Positions 23,676-36,364 of a stretch of 64,000 bases of DNA are shown one piece after another. Numbering within the stretch: position 1 is the first letter of the stretch; the number at the start of each line of letters is the position of its first letter. Position numbers and translations under genes: made by a program. The notes below the pieces were generated by a model. That model saw only the letters and a program-made list of their open reading frames with translations, was not told the origin of the DNA and did not search any database. The DNA comes from Rostratula benghalensis (lineage: Eukaryota > Chordata > Aves > Charadriiformes > Rostratulidae): the NCBI GenBank assembly GCA_013399305.1, contig VXAI01000019.1:4950203-5014202 (forward strand), read 5' to 3'.

Positions 23676-25734
23676 CGAAGAATGGTACAGAATCACAAAG
23701 ACATGAACCCACGAGCCCACAGAAACCCCACGCACCAGAACCATCCCCTTCAGCAGAGCACGACGAGTACTTCACAGCCATTATTTTTGCACAAAATAAT
23801 CACTGTCACGACACGAGTTTCCCCTGCAGCAAAAATGAAGTGTTTAACAAGGATCTTTCCACAATTTCAGGTAAAGCATGTTAGTTCCCAGCTCTCCCCA
23901 TATCTTCTTACCAAGACACCAACTTGGTGGGAAGATGTGTAAGCACTGAAGGCAAGGCAATAACACCACAAGTGCATTCCCACAGGGCACCCTTCCCACT
24001 GTAACAGCCCAGATTCAAGTGGCCCTCACTGTATGTTCCCTCATACACCTACTGCATAGCTAACATGAAGCAGAAATCCTGGGGAAAAAAATCCATATAT
24101 TCGCTCCTGCTCATATATTCTCTCCTGTTCTCAGCTGTAAAATGACAACAGCAACAGAACCTTCCCTCAAAGGGCTTCTGTGATGATGGAAACAGAGAGA
24201 GCAAGGTCCATACTCACACCCCGAGTCTTTGTCCATTATAACCCAGAGGCAGGAGAACACCAAAAACCAAGGCTGCACCAGAAATTATAAATCTGCCATT
24301 TCTTAAACTGCGAACACTCTGTTTCAGAGCTTTTAATTTTAGATTTTAGCACATACATTCCTAAGGTGTCTTAAGGAAAGTAGAAAGGCTGCTAATTACA
24401 TGCACACCCCACACTATATACGTGCAGTCCTATATATCTGCTTTCTTATGTTGTGGAAAGCCATTATTCCAGAACATACTGCCCTGATGGGCCTCATTCC
24501 TGAAGGCTAATCTCATGTTGCCTCTACCTCTGCTGCCTGCAAGAGTTTCTTGTGCCAAGTTTAGAGACTTTAAAAGGTATTCTTTCTTCTTTTTTTTTTT
24601 TTTCATCTTAAGCCAAAACACTGGTTTTCTGTGCCATACACTCAGCAATATATATGCAGAATACTTGTTGGCATCAGCAACTACTACATGACGCTCATCA
24701 AAAAATTAAACTATACTGAAAAAAATCTTCTGCTTAGACAGGTTACGTTGGACGCTGCCTGTTGAGCTCGATCCTGAATTTCATCACACATGTTCTCCTC
24801 TTGGGCAACCTCAGATGATAGGGAAAGGCTGTGGTTACTCCGGGAGGAAGCAGAAACAAGAGCCAGCAGCCTCCACAGCACTAAATGCTGGCCCGGAGGG
24901 TGCTCCCAGGCAAATCCCAGCTGGAAGATGAGAGACTCTTTTATCATCACCTGGTGCCCTTCAGCAAGGTACTCGGGGTATACGATGGGTGGTGGGAAGC
25001 TCTCCATCACCTCCCAATTTCCTAGGCAATCTCATCACCCTTCTAAGCTTTGAAGGCTACATCGTCAGACAGAGTACATATTTTTGGGCACATTAAAAGT
25101 TTTCTCAAGGGATGTAGGCTGTGGTAAGGAAATTTTCACTTTCTAGCTCTCTCTTGGTAAGAGTGGAACTTCCCGAGTCAAAGACAAGATGCTGCCCTAA
25201 GCCAAAAAAACAAGTCATACGCTGCCGCAAACAAAACCAGGTTTAGAGTCTCTCCCCCACCTCCTGCTTTCCCTAGAAAGTTTTAAAAAAATAGAATTTT
25301 TCATAACAGAGTGCATTTGGTGGCCTAAATATGGGTGTTACCAGATGCCCCCACTGACGCAAAGAGGCCAGAATTTGAGAAGGTGAGAAGATAACTTAAG
25401 CTGCCATAAGAAAAAACGACCTGGAACAATTAACCTGAGAACATCACCAGGACGATGCCCCAGAAAAGCTCATTTCCAAGATAAGTTTTTACTGGGAGAA
25501 GTTTAGCAGTTTCAGGACTGCAAGAGAGTAAGTTCTCACATTTGCACCTGACACATTGAATTCATTTGGACAGGCAAGACTCTCAGAACCCATCTGAAAA
25601 ACCAACCGTTGGTTTACATCATCTCCTGACCTCCTTCTACAGATGTTGGGAGTAACTTGCCACCACATCCAGTATTAACGGCATCAGGAGAGGGAAAGAA
25701 AATCTTTATTGCGTGCTTGCAAAGCCATTGAGCT
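23676..25734. other. Unique noncoding DNA, no gene seen
   Basis: Short frames only; a T-run near 24588 and an 18-base imperfect tandem duplication. Confidence 0.55.
24094..24129. repeat. Tandem duplication, CATATATTCGCTCCTGCT type
   Basis: Two 18-base units at 24094-24111 and 24112-24129, with two or three mismatches. Confidence 0.75.
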
Positions 25735-25797
25735 TCTTGGGGGTTGGACTAGATCTCCAGAGGTCCCTTCCAACCCCATGTCATTCTGTGATTCTTT
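25735..25797 (+). mobile_element. CR1 LINE, extreme 3' end only
   Basis: GGGTTGGACTAGATCTCCAG, then CCCTTCCAACCCC and tail TCATTCTGTGATTCTTTG. About 60 bases kept. The CTCCAGAGGTCCC wording matches the subfamily at 58325. Confidence 0.9.
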
Positions 25798-26091
25798 GAG
25801 AAACGTCCTTGTCTTCCAGGATGCCGCCTGCTTCTCCCACCGATACCTAATTACCACGCTTTGCGACAGGGTTTTGATATGCTTTAAAATGCTTTCTTCA
25901 ACCACAGTCGGTGCTTTTAACACTTTTTTTTTTTCTTTTTTGCTTAAATGTGAGACGTAAAACACCATACTGTGTTCTGTCCTTCAATAAAATTGCCTAC
26001 ACACAACTACTTTTGACCCACGAGTGCTTGTTCTCCCTCCCAGTTTTCTCTGCAAGCCCACACACAAGTGAGACAAACTTAAATGACTCCG

Positions 26092-27019
26092 TGTCTTGGG
26101 TCTGAGAGACACAGGACTAACTTTTCTTCTAATGTTGGGGAAAACTGCTCTTTTAGAAGACTCTAGTGTCTGAATTCAGGAAAATATTTACTTTATGGCC
26201 AGTCAGGCTCTGTGAAATTCAAGGTCTCGGTGGTTTCGAGCCTTGCCAAGTGCAGGGACAAGGGAGGAGGAGCAAGGCCTGGGCATTTGACCCAAGCTGG
26301 ACCACAGGATTGTTTCATACCATGAACATCACATTCAATATAAATTAGAAAAGTTTGCTGCGTAGCCCTCTCTCTCCCTCGATGGCGGGGGTCCAGACAA
26401 CTCCTTGCCCCCGCGTGGGACCCCTGAGGCCATTGCATGGGCAGTGTCCGACATTTGCTGCCCACTGCTGGGAGAGCACAGCTTCCTCCTGACATAAGTG
26501 GCTGAGAATAATTCTTGTATATCTTATATCAGTATTGGGAATTAATACTGGTTCTTTAGTAGTACTGCTAATTATATAGTCTTATTCTATTAAATCCATT
26601 TACATTTCAACCAACCCTAGCATTTCTTTGCATTCCCCGATTCCCCTTTCCTGGGTGGGGAGGGGTCACTGGGTGAGAGAATAATTATCTGAAGGACAAC
26701 TAATTGTTCTCATGGAACCATGGAGTTCAGGTTCAGGTTCAAGAATGGCTCAGGTTGGAAGGGACCTTAAAGATCAAGTTCCAACCCTCCTGCCCTGGGC
26801 AGGGACACCTCCCACCAGACCAGGTTGCTCCCAGCCCCATTCAGCCTGGCCTTGAACCCCTCCAGGGATGGAGCATCCACAACTTCCCTGGGCAACCTGT
26901 TCCAGTGCCTCATCACCCTCAGAGTAAAGTATTTCTTTATGGTATCTAAGAATTTATTTCTGTATCTAACTGGTGTCTGGTATCTATCTTTCTGTCATGA
27001 GTTTTCTCAAACCATAACA
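26092..27019 (+). mobile_element. LTR of an avian endogenous retrovirus (copy 2), split by CR1
   Basis: Starts TGTCTTGGGTCTGAGAGACA and ends CTCAAACCATAACA, the same end as the LTR at 465-1077, with which it shares most of its body. A TATA box TATAAA lies at 26339-26344 where copy 1 has a decayed TAGATAAA. The 3' third is interrupted by a minus-strand CR1 fragment (about 26737-26952). The flanks CTCCG and CTTGG agree at only three of five bases, so the target duplication is decayed or the boundary is slightly off. No internal retroviral sequence is seen beside it; it is most simply a solo LTR. The CR1 inserted after the LTR did. Confidence 0.85.
26737..26952 (-). mobile_element. CR1 LINE, 3' end, nested in LTR copy 2
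   Basis: GGTTGGAAGGGACC and the ORF2 end in the minus orientation, with hairpin arms CCTGCCC-T-GGGCAGG at 26789-26803. The usual ATTCTATG tail is replaced by a small (CAGGTT)n run near 26728. Confidence 0.93.
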
Positions 27020-27570
27020 CTTGGTTATTTCCTTTTTTTATTAGCCATCTGGTGGACCTGTATTAGCACAGAAAAACTCAAGAAAAAGTTCTGAACCAAA
27101 GAAAGAGAGGTGTATTAACAGGCTTTCACTAACCTTTTGCCAAGCTGGGGAAGGTGAAATGAGCCATGAAGGTCGAGCCAAAGGGGAACCGAACCAAGGC
27201 AGCAAATCTGCTCTCATGGGTTGGTGAGACGTGAGGAAGGAGGGGAAGGTGGTGGCCGGGAGGGGAGGAGGAGCATACCCGGGCAGAGAATAAGCAGCTG
27301 GGAATTGCAAATAACTGTACACCCTCTGGGAAGCAGAGAGGAAGTGTGATTTTCTGCCAAACTGCCCCAAACTGTCAAACGTCTGCATTTTTCACTCTGC
27401 AAAGGTCTCTACCCTCCCCTCCTCTGCCAGCCTTCCCTATGTGCCAGCAGAGGGCTTCTCCACAGCAACTGCAGACCACAGGGTTTCCCTGGGAATGCCA
27501 GCTCTGGCAGCAAGGAAGTGCTGGGAGCTGCTTGTGTGCACACAGGGGAAGGAGTGCTCCAGAGCCACAG
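27020..27570. other. Unique noncoding DNA, no gene seen
   Basis: A minus-strand frame of 115 codons (27388-27041) has no motif. Nothing else recognised. Confidence 0.5.
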
Positions 27571-28005
27571 TCACAGAATCACAGAATGGTTAGAGTTGGA
27601 GGATCTTGAAGATCTTGAAATTCTAAGGGGCAGCCTCAGCTTCTCTAGGCAACCTGGGCCAGGGTCTCACCACCCTCACACTAAAGAATGTCTTCCTCAT
27701 CTAAATCTCCTGTCTTTCAGTTTAAAACCATTCATCCTGCATCCATGGCTGCACTCTCTGATCAAGAGTCCCTCCCCACCTCTTCTGGAGCCCCTTTAGG
27801 GACTGGAAGGAGCTCTAAGGTCTCCCTGGAGCCTTCTCTTCTCCGGACTGAACACCCTTAACTCTCTCCGCCTGTCCTCACAGCAGAGGGGCTCCAGCCC
27901 TCAAAGCATCTTTATGGCCTCCTCTGGACCCACCCCAACAGGTCTGTGTTCTTCTGATCTTGGGGGTTCCAGAGCTGGAGGTAGCACTGAGGGGGGTCTC
28001 ACAAG
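27571..28005 (-). mobile_element. CR1 LINE, 3' end with internal deletion
   Basis: Begins with the tail complement TCACAGAATCACAGAATGG. The hairpin part of the 3' UTR is deleted: GGATCTTGAAGATC runs directly into GGGGCAGCCTCAGC. It then continues upstream through the ORF2 C-terminus to about 28005. Frame broken. Confidence 0.92.
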
Positions 28006-31000
28006 AATCACTCCTAGGCACTACTTGCTCCCACAAACCTCCCTCTGCAGGGAGTGTCCTCTGCACCAGCTTCAAGTCTTTTTACTGTTAAAGTATTTGC
28101 GACGTTGCCAAAATGCTGGAATTGCTGAAGCTGCTTTGATGGCCTAAGAAGGTCTCCAAAAGCCTGAAGCAAGGGAGACGTGATTAATCTCTGTAATAAA
28201 ATTTCCAAATACTCCTCTGATGAGGAAAAGTCAACGAACCAAAAGCAAACCACAACCTCTGACCTACACCTTCGCTACCCAATTTTCTCTTAGAACATAC
28301 CTCTGATGACTGCAACACCCTAAAACTTATAATTATGGAGCTGGATGCATTTTCACTGTGGATGGATGGTTGTGGGAGAAGTAAATTTTAAAAGCAAAAT
28401 TACTAAAGACCTTTCGCAACCAGAATGTCAGATGTCATTTGAAAAGCCAAGAGGATTCAGATTCCAACCTGATGTAGGTTGTGCTGAAACCAGAACAGCA
28501 AAGACTTAATTTTCCAGTCAACCCTCATATATATGAGAAAGGACTGGGGTGGTGGGGGTGAGGGCTGTGTGTGAGGTGGGGTGTTGCCAGTGGGGACAAC
28601 AAACTCCTCATAATTCTCAAAACATTTCTGGCTTAATATAGTCAAAAATTTGTAAGAATAATCAGCCATTATTTATAGTACTTTTGAGCAAAATCTTGCA
28701 GGATGTACTCACAAGATTTCAATGTCACTGAAGCAGATTAATCAATCTAAGCCCTAGCCCATGTGAAAATAATACCTCCTCATACCACCTCTGAGAGCAA
28801 TTAATAGCCTTTACATCCTACTTTGACTGCTTTTTTTACTCCCGTTTCCAGTCATAGAAGTAAGACTTAATCCTCTTTTTCAGCAGACTGTGGCTGGCTT
28901 TTTTTTTTTTTTTTTTCTCTTGTAACCATAATTTACCTTAAAATGCATTACAAGGGAACAGGTCATAGCATCACCGTGCCTCACTGCCTTCTCCAGCAGC
29001 TGACATTTCTCTTGACACCCCTATAGTTCTGTAGCAGGGGAACACCCCTCTCAGGCTACTTTTTTGATGTTACAGGGAGCCTGGCACACCTTCAGTCTGC
29101 AGCACGTCTGTTTTCTAGATATTAAGGGGGACTTTGCTTTCCAGTCCAGCCAAACCAACACTTTTAAAAGAGTAAAGGGAAGGGGGGGGAAAAAAAAAAA
29201 AAGATGAATAGTTCTATAACATAATTGCATACTTATAAATAGCATGTTTTCCATGTGTGTCAGATATCAAATAGCTTAATGACAACTGATAACTGGCTGA
29301 TTTCTGCAATCTGCCATCAGCTGCTATTTTCAAGAGCACACGAGCTATTCCTAATACAGCAGTACAACTCCACTTAGTTGTGTAGGAAGCTTACATTTTT
29401 CAACCAGATGGCAGGTATATACTATTTTAACCAAAATCCTGTTTTAAGAACAGCGGTCGATATAATGACAGTGCTTGACAAGCCAAGAGGCAGACAAAAG
29501 TAGATAACTACATAACATAATACCATTTAGTATTGCCCTTTAAAAAAATAACATACTTATGAACGGCAACAGATGGGCCAGGCAATCAGGCTGCATGACC
29601 TCATTTACGGGAGGGGGGAAAAAAGTGTTTCATTTGGTGTTGTGTTTTTTTTTTAATTAAACTTCAGCCTTTATTTCCAAAATATACTTCGCAAAACTTA
29701 GATGTGATTTTTCTCCTGCAAGTGTCAAGCCAAAAAGCCTCTGCTCCCTGGGAGTCAAGCAGGGACATGAGCAGTAGGGCCGCATTACAGTGTGATGAAT
29801 CCACACAGCTGCATTAACACCCAACATGGAGCTGGGGGAGAAGCCACCTCTGGAACACAGGGCTTGATGTGCTACAAATAATCTGTTGTTAAAGAGCGCT
29901 GTCATTAGAGCAATGTCTAGCAATTAGCAAATAAATTATTGTCATTTCTATTTTGGCATTTCTATTGCAACAGAAGACATTTATCCTTTTTGCTTCACTG
30001 CCATCTCTTAAATAGCAACAGCAAACAGTAGCTGTGAAATCCAGTTTACATCTCGCAGGAGCAAAATAACCCCCAGTTTTTAATAGGCAGGAATTGAGAA
30101 TTTTTGTGTGGACACATTTCCTCTCCATTCCCCACCCCAGTAACGAACATCAGCTCCTTTTCCAGATCCAACCCACTGCAGCCTCCCGTTCCTGCCCCTA
30201 CCACGGGACGTGGTCTGCCCCTCTGTACTCACATCACATCTGGGGTCCTCTCTTCAGACACACGTGGAGAAACAAGGGGAGAAGTGGAGCCTGGGCGATG
30301 GAGCAGCAGAACCCAAACACCCCAGGTGATCACCACGGCTTCTCCTCTCTTCCGTGTCAGAGACTTCCCTTCTACTCAAAGCTTATTTGAGTGGAGGAGA
30401 TCTGGTGTCCTACCTACCAGTCAAGCATACACAGCCTCTGGATCTTCTAAAGCCCTACCAAAGCCTTTAGGAGTAGCTGTCTGTATATTTACTTCTGTCT
30501 TTTTTTTTTTTTTTTTTTTTTTTTTTGATGATGATGATTTTCTCACCTATGCGAGAATGAAGCAAACTCCCTTTATATTTCACACCCCTTCACACTGCAT
30601 TTTTTTTCTAGGGTGTTGCTAGAAGAGAAAGAAAAAAAGAAAAAGATCCCAAGCTAGTTCAGCTCCAAATGGCCAACTGCACAACCATTTATTTTCCTCT
30701 GGTTATACTGACTGGGTTATTTTCCCACACGCTCCTGATGTGGTGAATGACTTGTCTGAGCAAGCAAGATAATGCTTTAGGCAGCAGATTAGAAAATGCA
30801 AATCTGCAGGGAGTCCAATAGGCACCTCCTGGGTTGCGTCCTGCCTGGTGAAGGCTTGGCTTTCCATCCCCAGCTGGGGATCTCAGGCACTGGGTGAGGT
30901 GCTACAATGTCCCCAGCCCCATCACTTCGATGGCAAAAAGGTCAGGGAAAACCAAGGACAGAAGGGGTTGGACTGATTCTCAACCCTGTGATGGGCAGGA

Positions 31001-31267
31001 TGGCCCTGCTTGCCCCACACCTACCCACAGAAGAGGGCAAAGCAAGTCCTCATCCCTCCCACCCACCTCCTTGTGGCAGGGAGTGCCATGTAGGAGAAGC
31101 CTCCCAGGCTCGTGGGGTCGTTACTGTCTCCTAAACAAAGAGAGTCTTAGGAACATCTACAGAGCAAGGGAATGACAGCACATATTTACCTCCAACCGCT
31201 TGTGACTGCTCAAAGCACCAAGTGATATTGAACAGCAAATTACCAAGAGTGTCCTGGAAGGGGTTTC
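28006..31267. other. Repeat-poor unique DNA with conserved-looking stretch
   Basis: No CR1 or LTR recognised. The part from about 29640 to 30090 is AT-rich, free of repeats and contains ATTA/TAAT cores such as AGCAATTAGCAAATAAATTA near 29920. This is how many conserved vertebrate enhancers look, but conservation cannot be judged from one sequence. Confidence 0.45.
30500..30538. repeat. Poly-T of 27 bases followed by (GAT)4
   Basis: T run 30500-30526, then GATGATGATGAT. The phenylalanine-rich frame that crosses it is an artefact. Confidence 0.9.
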
Positions 31268-31432
31268 CCACCAGGGCTGTGCTGTCCACATGCCTGGAGG
31301 CTCTCGAAGACCTCACTGGATCAAGCCCTGAGCAACCTGTTCTGATCTCACAGCTGGCTCTGGCCTGGGAGCAGGAGGTTGGACCAGAGACATCTCCTGA
31401 GGTCCCTTCCCACCTGACTTCTCCTGGGATCC
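31268..31432 (+). mobile_element. CR1 LINE, diverged 3' end
   Basis: Recognised by GAGCAACCTGTTCTGATCTC, then GAGCAGGAGGTTGGACCAGA and GAGGTCCCTTCCCACCTGA. The tail is decayed. Same subfamily wording as the fragment at 61215. Confidence 0.75.
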
Positions 31433-32659
31433 TCTTCTGTTTGGCCTTCTCATTCATGTCTGGCTTACTTTTCCTAGGTCATCTGTGTTTCACCACTTCA
31501 AACCAACACACTGCTGACTGTTTACTATCCTGGCTAGCAAGTCCTCACAAGCCCAGCACCTTTTAACAAAGAATTTGGTGCCCAATTCACCAGCAAAGCA
31601 CAGCGAGGTACCCTCCTCCATCCAAGGTTTCTGGACCAAGATTCTCCTAATGGCCCCCAGTTAACAGCTCCTAACATATACAGGGCTGGGAGTCAAGAAG
31701 TGCAGAGATAAACAATATCTCAGCTATAAAGAAGGATTTTCTAGATTTTTACTACTTTCTCTGTAAGCTTTTACTGCTTGGTTTACTTTTTTTTTTTTTT
31801 GGCATTGAGAGAAAATATGTATGGATCTAGCAACAATAAAGACATCACTTTTTTAGTACATAGAGTAAGTGAAAATTTGTGTCACGTTAAAACCCTAACT
31901 GGAATTGGGAGTGAATTTTTGCAAGTGGCAATAATGAATTAATGCTGAGAAGGAGCACCCTGACACCTCTTTTCACAAATCCTTCACTTCAAATAGCAAT
32001 TATAGCGATCTAGGTATGAAGACAATTCTGACATTATTGAAAAAAAAAAAAAAAAAGTTGTTGTTTTAATAAAACGCTGGTTTCAGTTTGGGAGGAGATC
32101 CTGAGTCATTGGTGTGTCTGAACGATGGAATAAGGCCCAGCAGCTGGTAGGATGGGTCAGCCACCTGCACCTCATAGTCCTCTCCAGCATCTTGAGCGTG
32201 GCCAAAATGCCCGGGACCACGTCCCACCACCCAGAGTGGTTTGATATCGTGTGGGCCAGAGCACAGTGATGTGATGGCGATGTAGGAACAAAAGTTATTC
32301 CTGCTGCAAAGACACCCCAAGAGCTGCAACATCTCACAATGCCAAGTCCATCTGACTCGTGCCCACATACCGAGGCAGCCAGCACATGGCTGAGCAGGGG
32401 GGGAAGCCATGTTTCTCCCCAGAGGAAAAGCTTCATTCAAGCTAAAAGCTCTACAGGTCCAGCCCTCAAGAGAGGTATCTGCCCATTTTAGCTGACACCA
32501 GGGTTATATCCTTCCCTCCCAGCACTTCAACCCAACATCCTCAGTAGTTCGGGCACATCACATCTGAGCCACAGCAGTCCCACAAGGGGCAGAGGGATTT
32601 ACGGACAGAGTGATGTCCCCCAGATGTTCAGAGTCCCCATTTCCCATTTAAAGCAAAAG
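31433..32659. other. Unique noncoding DNA, no gene seen
   Basis: T-run near 31788 and A-run near 32040. A 124-codon minus-strand frame (32440-32066) overlaps another of similar length in a second frame; neither has motifs. Confidence 0.5.
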
Positions 32660-32819
32660 AAGCTGTGGATGCCCCATCCCTGGAGGGGTTCAAGGCCAGG
32701 CTGGATGGGGCTTTGACAAAACCTGGTCTGATGGGAGATGTCCCTGCCCAGGGCAGGGGGATTGGAACTCGATGATCTTTAAGGTTCCTTCCAACCCAAG
32801 CCATCCTATGATTCTAAGA
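32660..32819 (+). mobile_element. CR1 LINE, 3' end, hairpin subfamily
   Basis: GCCCCATCCCTGGAGGGGTT through GATGATCTTTAAGG to tail CCATCCTATGATTCTA. Hairpin CCCTGCCC-A-GGGCAGGG at 32742-32758. Confidence 0.95.
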
Positions 32820-34165
32820 AAGGGAAAAAGAGAAAAAGAAAAAAATAAATTTAAAAAAATAAAACCAAAGAGATGTGCCTACAGACTCTTAAAAAGCAGA
32901 GAGACAGGAGCCTTGTTATCATTGCTGCAGCTCCTTTAAAGACAGTACTTTTCCACATCACAGTCATATTTCCAGTTCCTTCGCAGACCTACCTGGAGGG
33001 ACCAAATAATTTGCATCTATCTTTTCCCAACTTTCCACATATTATTTGCATTTATCGTGAAAGGGTGGAGAATAATAGTGCTTAGCGCAAGAAATAAATA
33101 CATTTAAAAAACAAATCAGTCAGTGCTGCCAGTCAGACAGATGCAAAAGTTGACAAAATACAGCCTTTCATTATTTTTTCATTCCAACCAATGCACAAAA
33201 TACATGAAATATAAAAGAGTGCCTCACATAGATTTTTTCCAGATGAATGGAGCTCTGACAGTCAAGAACACTGACTTTTTTTTCACATAATAAAATGTGA
33301 TTTTCCACCAATTGTACCGCTAATGAAAATGTAGCAGAGAGCACGCTTCCCTTGAAAGCCAAGAAGTCAAAGCCAAGGGTGAGGCTGAAAGTGGCAAAAC
33401 CAGGAGCCTCAAGGGAAGAGAAGCCAGAGAGGGGAGGAGAACTGGTCCCCCACCATTCACTTACTTGTCTTCCCTCCCCCCAAAAAGGGCTCCCCCTCCT
33501 CCTATTCCTGGTGTTTAATTCTGGGAGGTGTGTGAGGGGGGGGGGAAACAGGCAGAGCACAACCATCCATCTGGTTCCCATCACGGGGAAGACTTCGCCC
33601 AGGCCAGCTCCTGCCAGAGCCTGTCATTAGCAATCAGCCTGCGAGCGAGCGTGAGAAAACACAGCGCCGCTAAGACAACAAACCTAATACTTTTAATACG
33701 CTAACCAGAACAGCGGCACTCGATTTTGTTCTTTATAAAAACACCACGGGAGTCACACGGGTCACCCTGGTAGCCTCATCTTGTCAGAGGAACTAACAGA
33801 ACAGGCAAACGCAAATGTTATTTTCTTCTACATCCATCGGCACCAATGAGAAGCATCTCCAGGAGTGAAATATGGCAAGGAAGGATAATTTGGTTAAGTG
33901 GGTGTAAAACCTTGCTGCCCATTAATATACTTTATCTCCCTCTAGCTACAGCACAGTAGGCATAGCATTTAAATCCTGATGCAGTCGTCGAATCTGAGAT
34001 CAAGTATCTTATGAAAGCTTGGAGAGATGTCCATCAAACTGCCCGTGTTCTCTTGCCACAGAAGTTCAGCACAACCCGTCCTACATCCCCCAGCCTTGCC
34101 AGCCAGGTAGAGCAACACCAACATTTTCCAAAATTCCACAGGAAACTGCCCTTTTTTGCATATTG
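32820..34165. other. Unique noncoding DNA, no gene seen
   Basis: A-rich run at 32820-32870, G-run near 33537-33544, and a short CpG-containing patch around 33640-33760. A 137-codon minus-strand frame at 33584-33171 lacks recognisable features. Confidence 0.5.
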
Positions 34166-34345
34166 CAGAACCATAGAATAGTTTGGGTTGGAAGGGGCCT
34201 TTAAAGGCCATCTAGTCCAACCACTCTGCAGTAAGAAGGGACAACTTCAAATACATGAGGTTGCTCAGAGCCTCATCCAACCTGGCCTTGAAGATCCCCA
34301 GGGATAGAGCATCTACTACCTCTCTATTGTCTCTATTTCATCACT
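34166..34345 (-). mobile_element. CR1 LINE, 3' end
   Basis: Tail complement AGAACCATAGAATAG and GGGTTGGAAGGGGCC. The 3' UTR reads CTCTGCAGTAAGAAGGGACA, without the GC-rich hairpin, similar to the fragment at 55050. Confidence 0.9.
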
Positions 34346-35727
34346 CTTTCAGCTCAGGTGACCAGGGAAAAGTCCACCAGAACCCAAGCCCACATCTATG
34401 TGGTCTGTAGCAATACCTCCCAGAGCTGCTGCCACGGGGAGGGAAGACCTACAGAGATCTGAGGACCTCGTCCTGCTGGACGCTGCAGGCAGATGAAGGC
34501 AGTGCTGCCAGCTGGACTTTTCAGCCACAACTTTTTTTCCCCCCGTGGGAATATAATCACACACCCCCTTAACAACTGCATAGGAGCATCTGTTAATTAC
34601 CTATCTGAAGTAATTAAATCTGACTGGGGTCAAAAAGGAGCCAGTAGGGGACAGAAAGAGGCGGCAAACTCTAATCCTCTGTTATTCTCCAAACCTGCCT
34701 CAAACCAGACCCCGCAGGAGCTCATTCTGCAGACTCCTTGTTCAGAGCGGTTGTCCAGCTCTCTCCAAACCACATTTTTTCCCCACCACTTTGCCAAGAG
34801 CTGCTCCACTGGCTCAATCCCACCATCCTGGAAGGGCACATCGGAGCAAGTGAAGGCTTTGGAATCTCCTGGAGACCAACCCTAGATCTAGCTCTGTGTC
34901 ACGATACCTCCCTTCAGCTCCTTCCCAACATGGTGATGCTCCCTCCCAACATTGTGCCCGACACTTACACAGTGACAATCAAAGCTGCCAAGGTTCTTTT
35001 TACTGACCAGAGAGCAGGGAACTGAGATGGGAAATGGGGAAGAAACCTCCTTCAGGAAGAATGACCATGTCTCTGCCCAAGGATGACAAGGCTCCAGCTC
35101 CCTCAGGACTGGCCCCAGGCACATCACTGTCACCTGGCTTGCTTCCCTCAAGCTTCCTCCTTTTGTTAAGCTGATCCCACGCAGACCTAATAATATCCTG
35201 AACAGATGAGTGAATACAAATAACAGCTCTTTCTTCCTCTTTTCAGGAAACTGTTTCCCCACTTGTTTCCCTTCTCTCCCTGCTGTGGCGCTTAGCTCCA
35301 AACTTTAATGGCCCATTTAAGAAGGGGAAAGCATCTTCTAGGGGTGACTTGCCCTGGGCTATTCCAAGGGCTGCTCAGATGTGAAATCTCATCGTTTATA
35401 GACTCTTCAAAGAGAAACATTCCCAGCACCCTAGATACAGAGATGAAAAGAGAGAGGAGATTTTCTTTGTCTGGATCTTTCTTGCACCTTTTGCCGTGTT
35501 TATTATCGTGGTGCTTTAGAAAGTAAACATCACTGGGAGATAAGAGCTGAGCCCCAGCCTAAGTCTGCTCCAACTTGCTGCTGGATAATCAATCAGACTC
35601 TTCTCAGTATGGCTTTTTTTTGCCCCCACTTTGTGGGGCAGGGGCATTTATGTATCAGCCCACTACGCTGAAGCTGCCACAAGCCTCCAAAGGGCTAGAG
35701 AGGCATCGGTGCCACAGCTCGGAGTGG
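34346..35727. other. Unique noncoding DNA, no gene seen
   Basis: Frames of 95-137 codons overlap on both strands (for example 34493-34885 + and 35301-34888 -). No family resemblance noted. Confidence 0.45.
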
Positions 35728-36364
35728 GAATGGCTGAATATGAGCCCACAATGTGCCCAGGTGGCCAAGAAGGTCAACAGCATCCCGGCCTGTATCAGGA
35801 ATGGTATGGCCAGCAGGACTAAGGCACTGATGGTCCCCCTGTACTGGGCACTGGTGAGGCCCCACCTCGAGTGCTGTGTCCAGTTTCGGGCCCCTCACTC
35901 CAAGAAAGACATTGAGGGGTTGGGTTGGAGAGTGTCCAGAGAAGTACAACGGAGCTGGTGAGGGGTGTGGAGCACAAGTCTTGTGAGAAACAGCTGAAGG
36001 AGCTGGGAGTGTTCCACCTGAAGAAAAGGGGGGTGAAGGCAGAACTTCTCGCTCTCTGTAACTCCCTGAAAGGAGGGTGTAACTGGGAGGGGCGGTCTCT
36101 TTTCCCAAGGAACAAGCAACAGGACAAGAAGAAATGGCCTCAAGTTATGCCAGAGGAGGTTTAGGATGGATATTAGGAAAAATTTGGTTTTAGGAAAACC
36201 AGGCTGCCCAGGGAAGTGGTGGAGTCACCACCCCTGGTGGTACTTCAAAGACAGGTAGATGTGGTGCTGAGGGACATGGGTTAGTGGTGGAGTTAGCAGT
36301 GCTAGGTTAATGGTTAGACGTGATGATCTGAAAGATCCCTTCCAACCTGGTCAGTTTTGTGAGA
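35728..36364 (+). mobile_element. CR1 LINE, ORF2 C-terminal third and 3' UTR, frameshifted
   Basis: About 635 bases. The first part reads [20 protein letters not shown] and [20 protein letters not shown] in one frame (to 35961); the continuation [20 protein letters not shown] is in another (from about 35925), so a frameshift lies near 35925-35950, and a stop follows at 36165. The 3' end CCCTTCCAACCTGGTCAGTT closes the element. Confidence 0.93.

Noticed and set aside
30104..30622. 172-codon + frame
   Set aside because: Reads through the poly-T (a phenylalanine run) and the GAT repeat; low-complexity artefact.
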